Assembly: GCA_004297725.1 (NCBI GenBank)
Contig: SCUS01000049.1
Location: 1-57,762 of the forward strand
DNA length: 57,762 nt
Source of the DNA: Myxococcaceae bacterium
Lineage (GTDB): Bacteria > Myxococcota_A > Polyangia > Polyangiales > Ga0077539
Reading direction: 5' to 3'
Position numbers and translations under genes: made by a program. The notes below the pieces were generated by a model that saw only the letters and a list, made by a program, of their open reading frames with translations, ran no database searches and was not told the DNA's origin. Below, piece by piece: positions 8,415-19,131 of the stretch (within the stretch, counting starts at the first letter, position 1; each line of letters starts with the position of its first letter).

Positions 8415-9077
8415 CTATCCCCCGTCGCCCTCGAGGAGCTGCAGCGCGTGGGCGTAGAGCCCGCGCTTGATGGCCTTGAGGGTGCTGGGCTCCTTGTTGG
8501 AGAGCGCCTCGGCCCTGGCGATGGCCATCGGGAGCACCTCGGACTCCTCGGCGATGGCCGCGACGATGCCCCCCTTCAGGGCCTCCGGGGCGCCGTAGCG
8601 GCGGCCGGTGGTGCACGCCTCGTGGAGCGTCGGCTGAGGCAGGCGCCCGGCGATGAGCGCGGTCATGGGGGCGGTGAAGGGGATGCCGATGTCCGCCTCC
8701 GGGAGGCAGAAGTACCCGCGGTCGGCGCGCATCACGGAGAAGTCGTGCGCGAGGGCGAGCATCCCTCCGCCCGCGAAGGCGTGGCCGTTGAGCGCCGCCA
8801 CCGTCGGTCGGGGAAAGCCGAGCACCCGACCCAGCAGCCGGTGCACGGTGCGCACGAAGGCGATCGCGTCGACCCCTTCGGTGCCCATCCACGCGAGGTC
8901 GAGGCCGTTCGAGTAGAACTTGCCCTCGCCGGTGGTGACCAGCGCCGAGGGGCGCGCGGCCCCCTCGACCTCGTCGAGCGCGGCGTTCATCGCCCGGATG
9001 AACTCCGGGTTGAAGCGGTTCTCCCCGCTGTTCATGCGGAGCACGAAGACGCTTCCCTCTCGCTTCAGATCGATCAT
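8415..9077 (-). CDS. Enoyl-CoA hydratase/isomerase family protein
   Basis: 220 aa, crotonase superfamily, single domain. The oxyanion-hole segments are recognisable: GKFYSNGLDL near residue 52-61 and GHAFAGGGMLALAHD near 98-112. An acidic residue in the LPEADIG stretch (near 125) fits the catalytic Glu. The combination SNGLDLAW resembles the delta3,delta2-enoyl-CoA isomerase branch, which shifts double bonds during oxidation of unsaturated fatty acids, so isomerase is more likely than a plain hydratase. It is shorter than a typical hydratase (about 260 aa), also as in that branch. It is followed by a strong hairpin, suggesting its own transcript end. Confidence 0.85.
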   Translation of the reverse strand: MIDLKREGSVFVLRMNSGENRFNPEFIRAMNAALDEVEGAARPSALVTTGEGKFYSNGLDLAWMGTEGVDAIAFVRTVHRLLGRVLGFPRPTVAALNGHAFAGGGMLALAHDFSVMRADRGYFCLPEADIGIPFTAPMTALIAGRLPQPTLHEACTTGRRYGAPEALKGGIVAAIAEESEVLPMAIARAEALSNKEPSTLKAIKRGLYAHALQLLEGDGG

Positions 9078-9100
9078 GACGGTGCTCGGTCCCTCTCTCG

Positions 9101-9922
9101 TTACAGCTCGTAGCGGCGCCCGACGAGGCGCACGGCCTGGTGGGATTTCTTCCGCGCCGCCATGGCGTTGAGCAGCTCCATGGTGGTGAAGCAGTCGGCG
9201 AGCGCGCGGTGCGTCGGCGGGTGCGGCAGCTTGAGCCAGGTCGCCAGCGTGCCGAGCTTGTGGTTCATCGCCTCGGGAAACACCAGCCGCGCCAGCTTGA
9301 GCGAGCAGTACATCCCGCAGCCCGGCGTGGCGACCTTCACCCGCCCGTACTCCCCCTGGAGGATGCGGAAGTCGAAGCTCGCGTTGTGGGCGATGAGCGT
9401 GTGACCCGCGGCGAACTTCGCGAAGTCCGCCAGCACGGGCGTGGCCTTCGGGGCGCTCGCCACCATCGCGTCGGAGATGCCGTGCACCCCCTGCACGATC
9501 GACGGGATGTGCATCTCGGGGTTCACCAGCGACTGGAACTGCCGCACCACCACGCCGTTCTTCACATGCAGCGCGGCGACCTCGACGAGGCGAGAGCCCA
9601 CCGCGATGCCCGTGGTCTCGGTGTCGAGCACGATGAATTCCGAGAGGTCGGGCCCCACCACGACCGGGGGCGTCGCCTTGGTCGGGGCCTTGGGATGGGA
9701 CGGCGCCGTCGCCGCGAAGGCGAAGGCCGTCTGCGGCGACGGCCCCTTCGGGTACGCGGCCTTCTTGTAGGCCTTGGGCTGGTAGGGGGTGAGGGTGAAG
9801 GGCTCCGGGGCGGCGACCGGCGCGGGCGCGGGCGCGGGCGCGGGCGACTCCGAGGCCGTCAGCGACGCGCGCACCCGGGCGATGAGCGCGCGGGTGTTGG
9901 GGTGCAGCGTGCGGGTGGTCAC
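9101..9922 (-). CDS. DEDDh 3'-5' exonuclease, DnaQ-like
   Basis: About 273 aa from the GTG at 9922; GTG 9931 and ATG 9985 are also in frame, the latter overlapping gloB by 53 bp. The N-terminus is a low-complexity Ala/Pro region (a GGGCGC repeat at DNA level). The C-terminal 180 residues are an RNase T/DnaQ fold with Exo I IVLDTETTG, Exo II HNASFDFRIL and Exo III HRALADC, supplying the D-E-D-D residues and the histidine of the DEDDh class. It could be a polymerase III epsilon-like proofreader or a stand-alone repair exonuclease. The lack of polymerase or UvrC/GIY-YIG domains leaves this open. It follows gloB closely. Confidence 0.85.
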   Translation of the reverse strand: MTTRTLHPNTRALIARVRASLTASESPAPAPAPAPVAAPEPFTLTPYQPKAYKKAAYPKGPSPQTAFAFAATAPSHPKAPTKATPPVVVGPDLSEFIVLDTETTGIAVGSRLVEVAALHVKNGVVVRQFQSLVNPEMHIPSIVQGVHGISDAMVASAPKATPVLADFAKFAAGHTLIAHNASFDFRILQGEYGRVKVATPGCGMYCSLKLARLVFPEAMNHKLGTLATWLKLPHPPTHRALADCFTTMELLNAMAARKKSHQAVRLVGRRYEL

Positions 9923-9932
9923 CGGCGGCACG

Positions 9933-10694
9933 TTACCAGTTGTTGCGCCGCTCGCGCACGGCGGCGAAGACCGCGACCGGGTCATGGCTGCCCCCCACCG
10001 CGGCGGCGAGCGCGGGCTCGTCGCAGCGCAGGAAGGGGTTGACCCGTCGCTCGTCGCCCAGGGTCTTCGGCACCGTGGGCTCTCCCGCCGCGCGGCGGCG
10101 CTCGGCGTCGGCGACCGCGTCGAGCAGCGCGCCGTTGCCGGGCTCGAGGGCCGCCGCGAAGCGGAGGTTGTTGGCGGTGTACTCGTGGCCGCAGAAGATC
10201 CTGGTGGCCGGGTCGAGCGTCTCCGCGATGCGCCGCAGCGAGGCGTACATCATCGCGGCGTCGCCCTCGAAGAGCCGCCCGCACCCTCCGAGGAAGAGGG
10301 TGTCGCCGGTGAAGGCCGCGTCGTCGCTCGCGTAGGTCACCGCCCCGAGCGTGTGCCCCGGCACGTGAAGCACCCTCAGCGCGGTGCCCCCGAGCATCAC
10401 CCGGTCGCCGTCCTGCACGGCGCCGGTCTGCCCCGGGACGCGCCCCTGGTCGCTCGCGTGGGCGATCACCCGCAGCCCCGGGAAGGCCTCGCAGAGCGCC
10501 TCGTTGCCGCCGACGTGGTCGTAGTGGTGGTGCGTGTTGAGCACCATCGTGGGCCGCGCGCCGAGGGCGGAGAGCGCCGCGAGCACGGGCTCCGCCTCCG
10601 ACGGATCGACCACCGCGCACTCCCCGGTGGCGGGGTCGCGCAGCACGTAGGCGTAGTTGTCCGAGAGGCAGGGCACCAGGGTCACGTCGAGCAT
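9933..10694 (-). CDS. gloB: Hydroxyacylglutathione hydrolase (glyoxalase II)
   Basis: 253 aa, standard length. A metallo-beta-lactamase fold hydrolysing S-lactoylglutathione to lactate and glutathione, the second step of methylglyoxal detoxification in the cytoplasm. The binuclear metal motif is THHHYDH at residues 54-60, with further ligands in VPGHTLG and FTGDTLF. FCGHEYT near 190, and the C-terminal substrate-binding domain with NPFLR, identify glyoxalase II rather than a generic MBL hydrolase. The start MLDVTLVP matches the family N-terminus. glyoxalase I is not in the window. Confidence 0.93.
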   Translation of the reverse strand: MLDVTLVPCLSDNYAYVLRDPATGECAVVDPSEAEPVLAALSALGARPTMVLNTHHHYDHVGGNEALCEAFPGLRVIAHASDQGRVPGQTGAVQDGDRVMLGGTALRVLHVPGHTLGAVTYASDDAAFTGDTLFLGGCGRLFEGDAAMMYASLRRIAETLDPATRIFCGHEYTANNLRFAAALEPGNGALLDAVADAERRRAAGEPTVPKTLGDERRVNPFLRCDEPALAAAVGGSHDPVAVFAAVRERRNNW

Positions 10695-10784
10695 GGCCGG
10701 CGACCTTAGCGCGCTTCCCGCCGCCGATCGTCACGCCGCTCCGATCGTTGCCCGCGCCCCCGCCGGTGGATCACACTGGCAGCC

Positions 10785-11126
10785 ATGACCAACCCGGCCC
10801 CGCCCAACCTCTCGCGCAGCCAGCGCGGCGTCATGGCGCTGATCACCTCGCCGCGGCGGCTGTTGCGCTTCCTGCGCGACCCGGCGGCGCCGAAGCTCCC
10901 GAAGGCCATGGCGCTGCTCGCGATGCTGTACGTGGTGATGCCGGCCGACCTCATCCCCGACGTGATGCCGATCCTGGGGTGGCTCGACGACCTGGGGCTG
11001 ACGGGCGTGGCGCTCGGATACCTCGCGACGAAGGCCGCCAGCTACGAGGACGCCGAGGATGTGAGGAAGGAGAACGAGGCGAAGGGCGGGGGAGAGGCGA
11101 TCGGGGTGAAGCCGGTCGGGCCGTAG
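10785..11126 (+). CDS. DUF1232 (YkvA-like) membrane protein
   Basis: 113 aa. The central segment (KAMALLAMLYVVMPADLIPDVMPILGWLDDLG) has the DUF1232 hallmark: a hydrophobic helix followed by PxDLIPD and a second amphipathic segment with LDD. These are small inner-membrane proteins widespread in bacteria with no settled function. N-terminal residues 1-35 are basic and probably cytoplasmic; the C-terminal 30 residues are Glu/Lys/Gly-rich and disordered. It is transcribed away from gloB, with about 90 bp between them that must hold both promoters. Confidence 0.85.
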   Translation: MTNPAPPNLSRSQRGVMALITSPRRLLRFLRDPAAPKLPKAMALLAMLYVVMPADLIPDVMPILGWLDDLGLTGVALGYLATKAASYEDAEDVRKENEAKGGGEAIGVKPVGP

Positions 11127-11142
11127 CGCCGACCGGAGGGGC

Positions 11143-11646
11143 TCACGGGTGGTTGCTGGCGAGCTCGGTGATGTGGAGCGCGCCGCGGATCTGCTCGCCC
11201 GCGCGGTAGGAACCCACCCAGACGTCGTACTGGCCGGCGCCCGCGTTGGGGATGTCGACGGTCGGGTTGGTGCCGCCGTAGGAGTCGTCGTTGCAGACCC
11301 AGGCGCCGCCGGCGGTGTTGACCAGCAGGGTGGTGTCACCCGGCGCGGTCACATAGATGCGCAGGTTGGCCGAGGTGCCGGTCAGGTTGATGATGTGGTC
11401 GGGCTGGCGGGTGACGAAGCCACGGCAGCCGGCGCCGAGGCCGAGGTTGCTGGCGTCGATGTTGCCGCCCGAGGTGATGGCGACGTTGATGGGGTCGGGC
11501 ACGAAGCCCGGGGCGACGCGACGGCTGCCGAAGTTCGCGGTGCGGCCACCGATCTGGAGCGCACCCTGCGCCGTCACCTGGCTGCCGTAGCCGGAGACCG
11601 CGAGCGCGCCGAGGAGACCCACCACACTGAGCATCTTGTTGTTCAT
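11143..11646 (-). CDS. Secreted beta-sandwich protein
   Basis: 167 aa with a signal peptide (residues 1-26, cleavage near VTAQG) and an AGGAG ribosome site upstream. The mature part has the repeated pattern seen in a family of exported proteobacterial proteins: SGGNIDASNLGLGAGC, APGDTTLLVN, WVCNDDSYGGTNP, AGQYDVWVGSY and LHITE. It resembles the pre-peptidase C-terminal type of beta-sandwich, although no peptidase domain is present here. The two Cys could pair. It is probably periplasmic or extracellular; substrate unknown. It is convergent with the DUF1232 gene. Confidence 0.75.
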   Translation of the reverse strand: MNNKMLSVVGLLGALAVSGYGSQVTAQGALQIGGRTANFGSRRVAPGFVPDPINVAITSGGNIDASNLGLGAGCRGFVTRQPDHIINLTGTSANLRIYVTAPGDTTLLVNTAGGAWVCNDDSYGGTNPTVDIPNAGAGQYDVWVGSYRAGEQIRGALHITELASNHP

Positions 11647-11753
11647 CGTCGTCTACACTCCTGACAGGCGTTGAGAGCCGTGCGCGACTCGCTGGATCAT
11701 CGAGCGGGCCTCGCGACCCATCACTACGCCATCGACCCGCGCGGGATTCATAT

Positions 11754-11771
11754 CAAACCCTCGAGGGTTTG
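11754..11771. promoter_or_regulatory. Perfect 18-bp palindrome upstream of glgP
   Basis: CAAACCCTCGAGGGTTTG is a perfect 18-bp palindrome, 67 bp before the glgP ATG and about 107 bp from the divergent secreted-protein gene. Position and symmetry fit a dimeric regulator site. It could equally be a short hairpin in the glgP leader. No -10/-35 pair is clear next to it. Confidence 0.5.
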
Positions 11772-11838
11772 TGCGGGACGAATTTCTCTATCGCCCCCCG
11801 CTGGGCGATGGGTTCTGATCGGCCCCAAGAGCAAAGCC

Positions 11839-14334
<2,496 letters not shown>

Positions 14335-14424
14335 GCTGAAGGGTCTGAAGGGGAGGGGGAGGAGGGAGCCGGAGCGAAGGCCCTCCCCCCGCCGCTCAGG
14401 GTCGGGGGAGAGGGCGGAGGCCGC

Positions 14425-14658
14425 TCAGAGCTTGCTGACGTCGAGGCCGTAGCGGGCCGCGTAGGCGACGAGGCCGATCTTGTCGACGGTGCGGAGGTCG
14501 CTGGTGCTCAGCGTGATGCGCACGTGCCGGTTGAGCTCGGGGACGAACAGACGGCGCTCCTGGAGGTTGGGAAACTGCCAGCGCTTGGTCTTGATGTTCG
14601 AGTGCGAGACCTTGTTGGCGATCTTGCGCCGCGTCCCGGTGATGTCGCTCTTGGCCAT
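14425..14658 (-). CDS. rpmB: 50S ribosomal protein L28
   Basis: 77 aa, normal size. The core pattern VSHSNIKTKRWQFPNLQ and the C-terminal VRITLSTSDLRTVDKIG identify L28. This copy has no cysteine: it is the zinc-independent (C-minus) form, with SDITG where zinc-binding forms have CxxC. The start MAKSD was chosen because upstream frame is not L28-like. It is convergent with glgP. rpmG (L33), its frequent neighbour, is not here. Confidence 0.95.
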   Translation of the reverse strand: MAKSDITGTRRKIANKVSHSNIKTKRWQFPNLQERRLFVPELNRHVRITLSTSDLRTVDKIGLVAYAARYGLDVSKL

Positions 14659-14767
14659 GGTAGTCGTCTCGTCGGCGGTAAAGGTTGGGATCGGGAAACT
14701 TCGTTGTGCGCCGCGGGCTTCGAGACGATGATCGGAATCACCGACAAGGCGCTGCGCGGGGCCGCGA

Positions 14768-14795
14768 GAGATACCCGATCGGCCGCGAGCGTCAA
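14768..14795 (-). promoter_or_regulatory. Candidate sigma-70 promoter for rpmB
   Basis: On the minus strand TTGACG (14795-14790) is followed after 16 bp by TATCTC (14773-14768). Transcription would start near 14761, giving about a 100-nt leader before rpmB. The 14659-14880 gap is the divergent region between rpmB and the nucleotidase gene. On the plus strand a TATAGA at 14854-14859 could serve the nucleotidase gene, but its -35 is poor. Confidence 0.4.
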
Positions 14796-14880
14796 GTCCC
14801 CGTTGCACCAACGGGTCAACCTCCGGGAGGGTCACGGCGGCCCCGACGGAGGATATAGAGCGGCACACGAAGGGTGATCG

Positions 14881-16383
14881 ATGAACGAAGCGCAGCTGAA
14901 GCTCCCGAATGTGCCGGATGACCAGGTCGGAGGCGCGCTGCACCTCTCGACGCTGCGCTCCCACCAGCGGATCTTCGTGAACCGCAGCCTGCGGATGGAG
15001 TCCGTCGAGTGGATCGGCTTCGACATGGACTACACGCTGGCCATCTACCGCCAGGAGGAGATCGACAAGCTCTCCATCGAGGCGACGGTGAAGAAGCTGG
15101 TCGACCGGGGCTACCCCCCCTTCCTGGCCGAGGCGCGCTTCGACACGCGCTTCGCCATCCGGGGGCTGCTCATCGACAAGAGGCTCGGCCACGTCCTGAA
15201 GATGGACCGCTACCGCTACGTGGGCCGCGCCTACCACGGCATGAAGGAGCTCGACCGCGACGTGCGGCACGCGCTCTACGAGACCCGCAAGGTGCGCGTC
15301 ACCGGCAGCCGCTACCACTGGATCGACACGCTCTACGCGCTCCCCGAGGCGGCGGTGTACGCGGGCGCCGTCGACGTGCTCGACGCCTACGGGGTGCACG
15401 TCGACTACCAGCAGCTCTTCGACGACATCCGAGAGTGCATCGACGAGGCGCACCGGGACGGCTCCATCGTCGACGTGATCGCCAACGACCTGCCGCGCTT
15501 CGTCGAGCGCGACCCGGCGCTGGCCTCGACGCTCCACAAGCTGCGCTCCGCGGGCAAGAAGCTCTTCCTGCTGACCAACTCGCGCTGGGCGTACACCGAC
15601 CGGATGATGAAGTTCCTGCTGCACGGGGCGCTGCCGGAGTACGCGTCGTGGCGGCAGTACTTCGACGTGGTGAGCGTGGCCGCGGGCAAGCCGACCTTCT
15701 TCACCGACAAGCGCCCCTTCATGGAGCGCTCCGGCGAGGGCCCGACCGACCCGGTGAACCCCGCGTACACCCTGGAGCGGGGGCGCATCTACGAGCAGGG
15801 CAACCTCAAGGACTTCGAGCGGATGATCGGCGTCTACGGCGACGCGATCCTCTACGTGGGCGACCACATCTTCGGCGACATCCTCCGGAGCAAGAAGGAC
15901 TCCTCCTGGCGCACCGTGCTGGTGGTGCAGGAGATGGACTGGGAGCTGGAGGCCATGAGCCGCACGCAGGACGACGTGACCCTCATCGACGCCCTCTCGC
16001 GTCGGCGAGAGCGCATGGAGGACGAGCTGCGGTATTACCAGGGCAGGTATCGCGCGCTCACCCGGAGGGGCGCCCGGGACGACGCGGACGGCGGCGCCGC
16101 CAGGGCCGAGGCGGCGGAGGAGTCACGGCGCACGGTGGACGGTCTCAAGGCCGCGCTGCGCACCCTGGAGGTGCAGGCGAGGGAGATGTCCCAGCGCACG
16201 CAGCAGACCTTCCACCCCTACTGGGGGTCGCTCTTCAAGCAGGGCGTCGAGCTCAGCTCCTTCGGCGACCAGGTGGAGCACTACGCGTGCCTCTACACCT
16301 CGCGGGTGACCAACCTCGCGAACTACTCCCCGATGCACATGTTCCGCTCGCCGCGCGACCTGATGCCGCACGAGATGATTTGA
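14881..16383 (+). CDS. HAD-superfamily 5'-nucleotidase (NT5C2-like)
   Basis: 500 aa. This belongs to the HAD-IG family of 5'-nucleotidases, related to cytosolic purine nucleotidase, which dephosphorylate nucleoside monophosphates. Motif I is FDMDYTLAIY near residues 47-56 with the nucleophile and acid Asp pair. Motif II is LLTNS near 237. Motif III/IV is YVGDHIFGDILRSKK near 325-339. The C-terminal part has a coiled-coil insert (about 375-440) and ends with the family-typical YACLYTSRVTNLANYSPMHMFRSP stretch followed by DLMPHEM, so the gene is intact. A GAAGG ribosome site precedes the ATG. The prophage begins directly after its stop codon; the integrase frame reads 131 bp into its 3' end in antisense. 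Confidence 0.9.
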   Translation: MNEAQLKLPNVPDDQVGGALHLSTLRSHQRIFVNRSLRMESVEWIGFDMDYTLAIYRQEEIDKLSIEATVKKLVDRGYPPFLAEARFDTRFAIRGLLIDKRLGHVLKMDRYRYVGRAYHGMKELDRDVRHALYETRKVRVTGSRYHWIDTLYALPEAAVYAGAVDVLDAYGVHVDYQQLFDDIRECIDEAHRDGSIVDVIANDLPRFVERDPALASTLHKLRSAGKKLFLLTNSRWAYTDRMMKFLLHGALPEYASWRQYFDVVSVAAGKPTFFTDKRPFMERSGEGPTDPVNPAYTLERGRIYEQGNLKDFERMIGVYGDAILYVGDHIFGDILRSKKDSSWRTVLVVQEMDWELEAMSRTQDDVTLIDALSRRRERMEDELRYYQGRYRALTRRGARDDADGGAARAEAAEESRRTVDGLKAALRTLEVQAREMSQRTQQTFHPYWGSLFKQGVELSSFGDQVEHYACLYTSRVTNLANYSPMHMFRSPRDLMPHEMI

Positions 16384-17692
16384 TCTCGGATTCGCTGCGT
16401 TCCATGGCGTTTCCTGACGTCGCCTCGGCGGCGGTAGCGGAATCGGGAGCGCTATCATCGGGGATGGCCCCCAAGTCGAGCTTCAGAACCTCCCGGCAGA
16501 CCCGCTCCCAACTCGGGTCGTCGTAGCCGTCGAAGGCGTCCTTGGAGGGCGCTGCGTGGGTGATGCCCCGGATCGCCTCGCGGTCGGCGCCGGCGTCGCG
16601 CGCCTGCCGGATGGTGGTGTGCCTCGTCCCGTGCAGCTTGCGCGGCCGGATGCCCACGGCCGTGCAGTCACGCTGGAGGAGGTTCCACGAGCTCCCCGCC
16701 AGCCGCGCCGCGCCCTTGCGGTTGGGCACGATGAGGTCCGTGGGGGTGGGCGCGCGCCCGAAGAGCGCCTGCCACCCCTCGCCCCGCCACGCCGCGAGCA
16801 CGTGCGCGAGCACGGGATGGACAGGGGCCTCCTTCACCGCGCCGGTCTTGGTGCCCTTCTCGACGCGCTCGGGGGGTGTCCCCGCGGGGCGCTTCCCGAT
16901 GCGGCGCTTCTCCGTCACGCCCCGCGAGAGGGTGAGCCGTCCGAGGGGCTGCACCGCGGGCTCCCAGTCCGACCAGCGGAGGGCGGCGATCTCCGAGAAG
17001 CGCCCGCCCGTCGCGAAGGCCAGGGCGTAGGTCACGCGCCGGTCGCGCGGGATGCGGCGGTCCCAGAGGAGGGCGCTGATCTCCTCGATGCTGTAGCGCC
17101 AGGTGCGCCTCGCCCCCGGCACCTTGTCCCGGATCGCCGGGATGGTGCCCTTGGGCAGCCGGTCGTAGGGAGAGGTCGGGAGCAGCCCAAGCGAGACGGC
17201 GTGGTCGAGGGCGCGCCCGAGCGTTCCGGCGAAGCGGCTGATCGACCGCGGGGCGAGCGTTCCGCCGAGGCGCGACTTGCGGGCCTTCAGCCGCTCGACC
17301 CAGCCGACGAGGTCCGCGGTCGTGAGCGCCTGGAGCGGGCGCGCGGCGATCGGGTCGCCCTCGAGGTACTGGGTCACCGCGTAGAGGTCGTCCGCGGCCG
17401 TCGCGTGCGTGAGGGCCTCGGCCCACTGCCGCGCCCACCCGCCCGTGGTGTGGCCCTCCGGAGGCTGAACGGGTGCGCCGGGGACGGGCTTCGGGGGCGG
17501 CTTCCACTCGCCCTCGTCGTAGGCCCGTTGCCACTCCCGGGCGCGCGCATCGGCGTAGGCCTTGTCGATCGGCTGGCCGTTCGGGCGCGGCTTCATCCGC
17601 TGGGTGAGCCGCGTCCCGTCGGCGAGCGTGATGGCGGCGATCCACACGCCCGGCGACTTCTCCCAGGCCGTCCCAGTGCGGCGCCTGCCCAT
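16253..17692 (-). CDS. int: Tyrosine recombinase / phage integrase
   Basis: About 479 aa from the ATG at 17692, which overlaps the upstream stop (TGATG). It has an N-terminal AP2-like arm domain, a core-binding domain (about 95-220) and a catalytic domain. Catalytic residues: Arg in ATGGRFSEIAALRW, the box II histidine/arginine region LHGTRHTTIRQARDAGAD, and the nucleophile Tyr in FDGYDD. It catalyses site-specific integration and excision of the prophage. Homology ends near KLDLGAIPDD. The remaining roughly 60 residues are Ser/Arg/Gly-rich and run antisense through the 3' end of the host nucleotidase gene, so the att junction probably lies inside this reading frame. Confidence 0.92.
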   Translation of the reverse strand: MGRRRTGTAWEKSPGVWIAAITLADGTRLTQRMKPRPNGQPIDKAYADARAREWQRAYDEGEWKPPPKPVPGAPVQPPEGHTTGGWARQWAEALTHATAADDLYAVTQYLEGDPIAARPLQALTTADLVGWVERLKARKSRLGGTLAPRSISRFAGTLGRALDHAVSLGLLPTSPYDRLPKGTIPAIRDKVPGARRTWRYSIEEISALLWDRRIPRDRRVTYALAFATGGRFSEIAALRWSDWEPAVQPLGRLTLSRGVTEKRRIGKRPAGTPPERVEKGTKTGAVKEAPVHPVLAHVLAAWRGEGWQALFGRAPTPTDLIVPNRKGAARLAGSSWNLLQRDCTAVGIRPRKLHGTRHTTIRQARDAGADREAIRGITHAAPSKDAFDGYDDPSWERVCREVLKLDLGAIPDDSAPDSATAAEATSGNAMERSESEIKSSRAASGRAASGTCASGSSSRGWSPARCRGTRSAPPGRRRS

Positions 17693-18036
17693 CAGACGCC
17701 TCCGTCGAAGGGTCGCTTCGCGTCGTCGTCTCGGCCTCGCGAGGGCGCGTCGTGCTTCACCGGGGACTGGTCGACGAGCGCGGCCTCCAACTCCGCCCAC
17801 ACCACCACGGCCTTCTGCCCCCTGCCGCGGACGGCGACGCCCTGGGCGAGGCAGTAGGTGCGCAGCCGTCGGCGCGTCCACCCGAGCTGCGCGGCCGCCG
17901 TCGTGAGGGGGAGCACGCCGGGGGCCGGTGGCTGCGGGGGCGGGGCGGCCGGGCGCAGCAGGTCGATCAGGCGGTCGATCAGCGCGTGGGCCTCGGCCCG
18001 GATCGCGTCGTCGGGTGGGAGCTGGCCTTCAGACAT
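17692..18036 (-). CDS. Small HTH protein, excisionase candidate
   Basis: 114 aa. A central helix-turn-helix (LTTAAAQLGWTRRRLRTYC, residues about 45-63) with a wing-like segment (GVAVRGRGQKAVVVW) resembles MerR/excisionase-type DNA-binding domains. It directly precedes int and its stop overlaps the int ATG, the usual place for a recombination directionality factor that biases the integrase to excision. The N-terminal amphipathic helix and acidic/basic C-terminal tail are not diagnostic. Excisionase is an inference from fold and position. Confidence 0.65.
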   Translation of the reverse strand: MSEGQLPPDDAIRAEAHALIDRLIDLLRPAAPPPQPPAPGVLPLTTAAAQLGWTRRRLRTYCLAQGVAVRGRGQKAVVVWAELEAALVDQSPVKHDAPSRGRDDDAKRPFDGGV

Positions 18037-18601
18037 GGCGGGCCTCCTGCAGCTTCCGGTTGAGGGCGGCGACCTCAGCGCTCTTCACGGAGAGCTGCCG
18101 ACGCGTGTCCTCCAGCTCGACGCACAGCCGGTCGTTGGCGTACTCCAGGCGCATCACCTCCATCCGCAGAGCCTCCTGCTCGGCGTCGCGGCTCTGCCCC
18201 CGGAGCTGGAGCAGGGCGACCAGCGCCCGCGTGTCGGGGCAGAGCACCGCGAGCTTCGCCAGGTCGTTGTAGCGCGCTCGGAGCGCGTCGAGCTGGTGCC
18301 GCAGGGGCGACTCGCCCGCCTGGAGCACCGCGAGGGCCCACTCCAGGCCCGTGCGCTGGTCGGCCCAGCGGGCGGCGCTGTACCGGAGGGCGTCGGCCCG
18401 GTCGGGGTTGGGGGTGCCCTCGGCCGCGCGCTCGAGCGCCTCGATCTTCAGCGTGGCCAGCCGGATGGCGGCCAGAGCCTCGTCGACGGTCTCCGGGGTG
18501 CGGAGGTTCTGCCAGCGGTCCCAGATGGGGGAGACGCGGGGGTCCGGGTCGGGGCTGTCGGGGGTGCTGGTGCTGCTGTTGTTCTGGAGAGGCGCGTTCA
18601 T
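18029..18601 (-). CDS. Coiled-coil phage protein, unknown
   Basis: 190 aa from the ATG at 18601, which overlaps the preceding stop (ATGA). The N-terminus is a Ser/Thr/Pro/Asp-rich linker; residues about 40-90 and 130-185 are predicted helical with heptad-like Leu/Ala spacing (LRMEVMRLEYANDRLCVELED). Its 3' end overlaps the HTH gene by 8 bp. Not recognised; the longer upstream frame is a shadow of the neighbouring gene. Confidence 0.7.
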   Translation of the reverse strand: MNAPLQNNSSTSTPDSPDPDPRVSPIWDRWQNLRTPETVDEALAAIRLATLKIEALERAAEGTPNPDRADALRYSAARWADQRTGLEWALAVLQAGESPLRHQLDALRARYNDLAKLAVLCPDTRALVALLQLRGQSRDAEQEALRMEVMRLEYANDRLCVELEDTRRQLSVKSAEVAALNRKLQEARHV

Positions 18602-19131
18602 CGCGACACCGCCTTGCAGCCGCAGCCCTTGCGGCAGGTGGTGGTGCCCGACTCGTCGCCCTCGGGAAGCGCCTTCCACCGGGGGAGCCCGATCGCCTCC
18701 CGGGCGTCGGCGAAGACGTGGCATTGCAGGCAGGGCTTGCCGCCGTCGGGCGGGCCGTTGCTCTTGTCCCAGATGCCCGTCTCGTCGTGGCCGTGGCCCT
18801 GCTCGAAGGGCAGCACCGCGGCGAGGTGGGAGCGGAGGCGGGTGTTCTCGGTCTCGGCCTTCTGCCACCGTGCGTTCGCTTCAGTGCACTCGTACTTCGC
18901 CTGCGCCAGTTCATTGCGGAGCCGCTGCGCGATGTCGCGGGTGGTCGCCAGCGACGCCTCCGTCCTCTCCAGCGCGGCGCGCAGGTCCGCCATCTCCTCA
19001 GCGTCGTCGGCGAGGTCGCCGCGCAGACCGATGACCTTCTCGACAAGGCTCTCCGTGTCGAGCTCCATCAGCTCCTCGCGAGTGAGCAGCGGCGCGAAGG
19101 CTTCAACCGACTTCCGGGTTTCTTCAGACAT
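18598..19131 (-). CDS. Coiled-coil protein with Cys-rich C-terminus
   Basis: 177 aa. Residues 1-105 are a long acidic coiled coil (LRGDLADDAEEMADLRAALE, AQRLRNELAQAKYECTEAN). The C-terminal third contains CLQCH and CRKGCGCK motifs that could bind one zinc ion. The layout resembles small DNA- or protein-binding phage early products. It is coupled at both ends: its start lies within the overlap with the upstream gene, and its stop overlaps the next ATG. Function unknown. Confidence 0.7.
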   Translation of the reverse strand: MSEETRKSVEAFAPLLTREELMELDTESLVEKVIGLRGDLADDAEEMADLRAALERTEASLATTRDIAQRLRNELAQAKYECTEANARWQKAETENTRLRSHLAAVLPFEQGHGHDETGIWDKSNGPPDGGKPCLQCHVFADAREAIGLPRWKALPEGDESGTTTCRKGCGCKAVSR

